Shown here piece by piece: positions 7,768 through 11,076 of a stretch of DNA of 11,076 nt. This stretch comes from Bremia lactucae (lineage: Eukaryota; Oomycota; Peronosporomycetes; Peronosporales; Peronosporaceae): contig NW_027152213.1 in NCBI RefSeq assembly GCF_004359215.1, positions 765,748-776,823 on the forward strand. Direction: 5' to 3'. Position numbers and translations under genes: made by a program. The notes below the pieces were generated by a model, which was not told the origin of the DNA, did not search any database, and saw only the letters and a list, made by a program, of their open reading frames with translations. The stretch's first letter is position 1. Each line of letters starts with the position of its first letter.

Positions 7768-9188
7768 CTAAGTGTCTTGGACAAAAAGACTAAATTTGTT
7801 GGGATAGAAGTTAGTCCCTTCAAATGTTTCATCTCGGCATAAATTTCCCAGCTCTTCTGCAATCTACACATTCAAATTCAGCTTCTTAAAAAATTTCTGC
7901 TGCAGAGCAACACTTTCTAGCTGGCATTCATACCTTGAGATATTCCCACCCTAATGGGAACGATGTATGCAGCTCAACTGACACGTCTGAGCAAGTGATG
8001 TAACCAGAACTAGATTTCTTCGCCATCTTGGCAAGACTTTGAGCTACCATATCCTCCCGATGAGAGTCGGTTTGAAGAACAATAAGTCCACTAGGGAATT
8101 TGCGCATGCTGTATCCAAGCTGAAGCTTTTTCTGCAATTGTGCTGCGTGGTACAGATCGTCCGGCGATACCAGCTCGACACCACGAGCTCGATTAAACAT
8201 GCAGTATATATCCGATAGGGTCATTATTCCTCCATTTTTTGGCATATGATCGGTGAGGTATTCTGCAAGTTGTCGTGCAAGCTGAACATAATACGCTGCC
8301 CCAGAATTTTCACGCGTCACTGGACTAGTGATGCCCATATCCAGCATCAACGAGCTCAACTTCTTAATTTCATCTTTGCGAGACGTTGTCGTATCATCTT
8401 CAGCGATCGATTCCACAGACCTCTGAGTATCAACATAACGTTCAATAAGACATACCATATCACGCGCTTTAAGCATCAAGTTGGTCAAGTCAGTGAAAGC
8501 TGTAGCCGCCAATTCTGTCGTTTCCTTCTGCGCTTCTTGTTGGCGGCGCATGATACCTGCAATACCTGCATCCGCAGCATTGAATTGCCGCTTTACCAGT
8601 CGTCTATCCGACAGATGACTTGGCTGTGAATCTCTCCACGCTTTTCGCTTGAGAGAGGCTGCCAAAGGATTAAAAAAGTCGTCACGCCCTCCGTCTTTGA
8701 ACGAGAGCTTTAAAAATGACGAGGCCAAAGGTTGCGTACGCATGATAATATCAACTCGCACTTTGGCAGAGCGTTGTAAAAATCCTGCTTCCTTAGTGAT
8801 GCGCGTAATCCATTCAAGTGGTACGAAGAATGCTACTGGCGGAGAATGCGTTTCATCAATGTAAAAGAGACGATGTGTGGTGATTGAGCAGCGTCCACGC
8901 ACGTGTTTCGTTTTAAATGTACGGTCGTACAAACCAATGTTGTCTTCGCTATAGATTTCAGCTTCATTACCAAAGAGCGCCGGGCGTCCAGCGGAGGTCA
9001 GAGGGAGCGCTACAGAGAAATGAGATGAGATCATTTGAGGTTTCTAAAGGGATATTAAACAACACACTTTGCAAAAGGTCCATCACAGGTAATTTTTTTA
9101 GGGGTGAATCTCCATGTTGTTGTGGAGCACGAAGAGATGACGTCGAAGTGGGCGCACTTGAGCGTGGAGAAGTTGACGCTTCGCTCAT
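7768..9188 (-). CDS. VPS36: ESCRT-II subunit Vps36, three exons (9188-9068, 9009-7934, 7863-7768)
   Basis: Vps36 is the ESCRT-II subunit that links ubiquitinated cargo and endosomal phosphoinositides to multivesicular body sorting. The spliced product is 430 aa. A GLUE (split PH-like) domain spans about residues 40-162: LTSAGRPALFG, ITTHRLFYIDE, SAKVRVDI and FLKLSFKDGGRDDFF. A linker helix follows (GIAGIMRRQQE, then FTDLTNLMLKARDMV), then two winged-helix modules typical of ESCRT-II subunits. The third exon supplies the family's characteristic C-terminus, LCRDETFEGTNFYPNKF. No CxxC pairs are present, so the NZF zinc fingers inserted in yeast Vps36 are absent. The start at 9188 gives a Ser/Pro-rich 35-residue leader. 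The internal ATG at 9083 (MDLLQ) would give 395 aa, closer to human length, and is a real alternative. Identity is strong from the GLUE, linker and C-terminal motifs together. Confidence 0.92.
7864..7933 (-). other. 70-bp phase-0 intron before the last VPS36 exon
   Basis: The donor is CTCAAG|GTATGA and the acceptor GAATGTGTAG|ATTGCAG. Splicing joins GWEYLK to IAEELGNLCRDE, which restores the conserved Vps36 C-terminus. Unspliced reading stops at the TGA inside the donor (7928-7930) and loses the last 31 residues. Confidence 0.88.
9010..9067 (-). other. 58-bp phase-1 intron near the VPS36 5' end
   Basis: The proposed donor is TTGCAAA|GTGTGT and the acceptor TTTCTCTGTAG|CGCTCC, preceded by a pyrimidine-rich tract. 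Splicing yields MDLLQTLPLTSAGRP, leading smoothly into the GLUE domain. The acceptor is convincing. The donor is inferred from phase and is less certain; the alternative is to start at an ATG within the intron (9032-9034), which replaces the leader with MISSHFSVA. Confidence 0.7.
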
Positions 9189-9961
9189 ACGGAAAAAAAC
9201 CCAAAGGAAATACAGTCAGTATAACAGTTCGACACCTCATCGTTTAGAGAACATGATATTTTCGATGGTTACAAAAGAAAAAAATGGAGAGAACGTGTTT
9301 ATTTTAAGGGAATGTCTCGTTTGTTACGATTTATTTGGCCGTTAAGAATAATATTAAAAGTGAAAGTGTGCGGGAAAAAATCTTAATTCAAATATATATT
9401 CAACTGCAAAACCCCGTTGCACTTGTTCGCGAGGGCATCAAACTATTGTCGATTTCAAGGAAGATCCAAATTTGCATTTTTTCTGCGTTAATTTGTTGGT
9501 AGTTTTCACTCTTAGAACACCAAGGTATTTGCTGAACGCGTCTGTGCAGCTCTGTTAGACTTGAGACTGACGTTAAACTTCACGCGGAAAAGCTCATTGC
9601 TTTCTTCGGAGTCCTTGTTGAAATGCAGTAAATCTACCAGCCTCGGGCGTTACTATTGGCGTGAAGGGCGACGGGAATGCTGACAAGGAAATCGACATAG
9701 ACCTGGACGGGTGACGAGGACAGGTGTTTCGGTTTTAGTCGGGTGCCTGGATGTCACGCTGTTGCGGCGGACGGGTTTTAAATGACGTAGGGGTACTTTC
9801 GCGGCGTGGCAGGCATGTGGGTAGGTCGCGGTGTATGCGGGTGTTGCCAAAAAACGTAGCGGCATTTTCTTGACACGCAAAGTTTAATTAAAAAAAAACG
9901 CAATACTTACCCCATCTATTTTTCTATATGAGATAATCCACAACCCCAGCGTTTCTGTGTC
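9189..9961. other. Intergenic spacer upstream of VPS36, no clear gene
   Basis: The first part must carry the VPS36 promoter, but no convincing element is seen. 9340-9480 is AT-rich. A minus-strand open stretch at about 9512-9640 (containing NELFRVKFNVSLKS before a TAA) looks faintly protein-like but has no start or neighbouring exon that I can tie to it. 9640-9870 is GC-rich with open frames of biased composition and no known motif. An A-rich run ends it near 9890-9898. Confidence 0.45.
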
Positions 9962-10600
9962 ATGGCCGACTATGAGAAATACTTGCTGCTGCATGATTTC
10001 GGGCAAAGGCAGTACGTAAATTCTCTAGAAAAATCAGGTGATTCCGTTAACTATCCCCCTGTATCATAGGATTCTCTCTTCTTTCAGCCAGAGGGCGAAT
10101 TGCTGCAGTACAACGACAAGAAGGACGGACGCTTCATGGGTCAATTTTCTGCTCCCCCGCCACCGCGTACTTGTGCAGCCGATTGACGGCAGTTTGACGC
10201 CGAGCCGCTGAAGCGTCGAGCTGTGCCCCTTCCACTCAGTTTTCGACCCGGAGCGCTCAATTACGCATCTTCCACGCATACGCATCATGCTGAGTGTATC
10301 CACACCTGAGACACAGAGCCATTAGATTGACGCACTGTGCACCTGGAGCCGTCGGAATTGGAAGGACACGGCAGGTATTACCGCCTTCGACGACGAAGAT
10401 AAGGCTTTACGTGTAGATATATCATGTACCAGGTGGGATCGAAACTGCTTCGCTAGACAATCTATCATTGCGCAAGGTCAGCATGGACATTTACTCGACT
10501 GACCCGCCTAACCGTAGCTCTAACGTGGTGAAGCACGATGCATGCCCGACAGCTTTGGAATCAAAAGCAATTCAGTTTACGCGCTTCAGCAGCGCATTAA
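9962..10600 (+). pseudogene. Decayed protein gene of unknown family with a relic intron
   Basis: An ATG at 9962 opens MADYEKYLLLHDFGQRQ. A well-formed intron-like segment follows (10012-10087, donor GTACGT, acceptor TCTTTCAG), then PEGELLQYNDKKDGRFMGQF from 10088. The two exons are out of frame by one base as they stand. Further protein-like pieces need more frame changes: LLPRHRVLVQPIDGSLT, then ELCPFHSVFDPERSITHLPR (interrupted by TGA and TAG stops), and later YHVPGGIETASLDNLSLRKV. This pattern of splice signals plus several frameshifts and stops indicates a former gene. I do not recognise the protein family. The 3' limit is approximate. Sequencing or assembly error is possible for single frameshifts but not for this many breaks. 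Confidence 0.5.
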
Positions 10601-10802
10601 TCTAATGAGGTGCATATGTCTGTGCAAATTCGCGCTTTAACAGCGGGGTTTAATTACACATGTAAATTACTTTGCAACCAACATAAGTACAAACGGCCGT
10701 GTATGCGTATGAGATACACTCAGCAAGCATGTTTCTTGAAATATTTATATCGCGTCTGTGCTGTAAATACCAGCGATGCATTGATAAATGATAAACACGG
10801 GC
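10601..10802. other. Spacer between decayed gene and copia fragment
   Basis: About 200 bp with only a short + strand open frame of Met/Cys-rich, non-conserved composition. Nothing recognisable is present. Confidence 0.4.
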
Positions 10803-11076
10803 TTAGAAGTAGGAAGTAAATTGAGAACTAAATGTATTTGAGCTTGTGTCTTTAATTACCTTCACCTTAGTTTCATCATTCTTGCCAACGATCATTCCAA
10901 CTTGAGATCTTGGCTTCCATGTTTTCTTTCCGGGATCCCTGTACGTTGAACAGAAGCTCCCAAATGTAACAATGTCCGCCATGTTCGGGACCGTTCCGGT
11001 TAACATTTCGAGTGGCGAAAGGCGTTTAGGGTTGGCGCTACACGAGCTTCGGTTCAAAACATAAGCCGCGTACTCA
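10803..11076 (-). pseudogene. Ty1/copia retrotransposon integrase fragment, truncated
   Basis: On the minus strand, an open frame enters from the window edge with EYAAYVLNRS, SPLEMLTGTVPNMADIVTFG, YRDPGKKTWKPRSQVGMIVG and KNDETK. This is the end of a copia integrase core and the start of the linker to reverse transcriptase (compare the family pattern SPxExLTGxxPnxxxxxxFG). Similarity stops at about 10866. The remaining 20 or so residues are unrelated, and a TAA stop follows at 10803-10805. No reverse transcriptase follows, so the element is broken on this side. Its other side lies outside the window. Confidence 0.85.

Noticed and set aside
8246..8629. 127-codon + strand open frame
   Set aside because: Antisense to the Vps36 linker and winged-helix region; no motifs.
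8917..9345. 142-codon + strand open frame across the VPS36 5' end
   Set aside because: Antisense to exon 1, intron 1 and GLUE coding sequence; the minus-strand gene explains the region.
1..11076. CRISPR array, tRNA or rRNA genes, bacterial-type defence or secretion system
   Set aside because: No regularly spaced repeats, cloverleaf or rRNA-like sequence seen; short GT-AG introns and protein families indicate a eukaryotic nuclear region.

Overview
This window reads as nuclear DNA of an oomycete (a Phytophthora or downy-mildew type of genome). Three protein-coding genes have very short introns (58-70 bp) with GT...AG ends. One of them encodes a PX-PH-phospholipase D, an architecture well known in oomycetes. 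The gene block is bordered on both sides by decayed LTR-retrotransposon pol sequence, of Ty3/gypsy type on the left and Ty1/copia type on the right. The taxonomic call is inference from gene architecture and protein resemblance; no search was run.

Layout. 1-892 (+): broken 3' end of a Ty3/gypsy polyprotein (integrase core and C-terminal part), followed by AT-rich spacer to about 1108. 1109-4446 (-): two-exon PX-PH-phospholipase D gene. 4447-4876: short divergent promoter region. 4877-7212 (+): two-exon gene for a family 90 (CAP10-like) glycosyltransferase with an unusual N-terminal module, cysteine clusters and an Arg/Asp-rich tail. 7322-7701 (-): decayed gene of unknown family. 7768-9188 (-): three-exon gene for the ESCRT-II subunit Vps36. 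Its last exon is easy to miss because a stop codon lies directly behind the preceding splice donor. 9189-9961: spacer without a clear gene. 9962-10600 (+): decayed remnant of another unrecognised gene. 10803-11076 (-): truncated Ty1/copia integrase fragment running off the window.

How the genes relate. Phospholipase D with lipid-binding PX and PH domains and Vps36 with its GLUE domain are both membrane- and phosphoinositide-linked trafficking or signalling proteins. They are separate, independently promoted eukaryotic genes, and nothing shows that they form a system. Only the divergent PLD/glycosyltransferase pair, with about 430 bp between the start codons, could share regulatory DNA. The most unusual protein is the glycosyltransferase: it has no visible secretion signal and combines a GT90 core with modules not typical of ER/Golgi GT90 enzymes.
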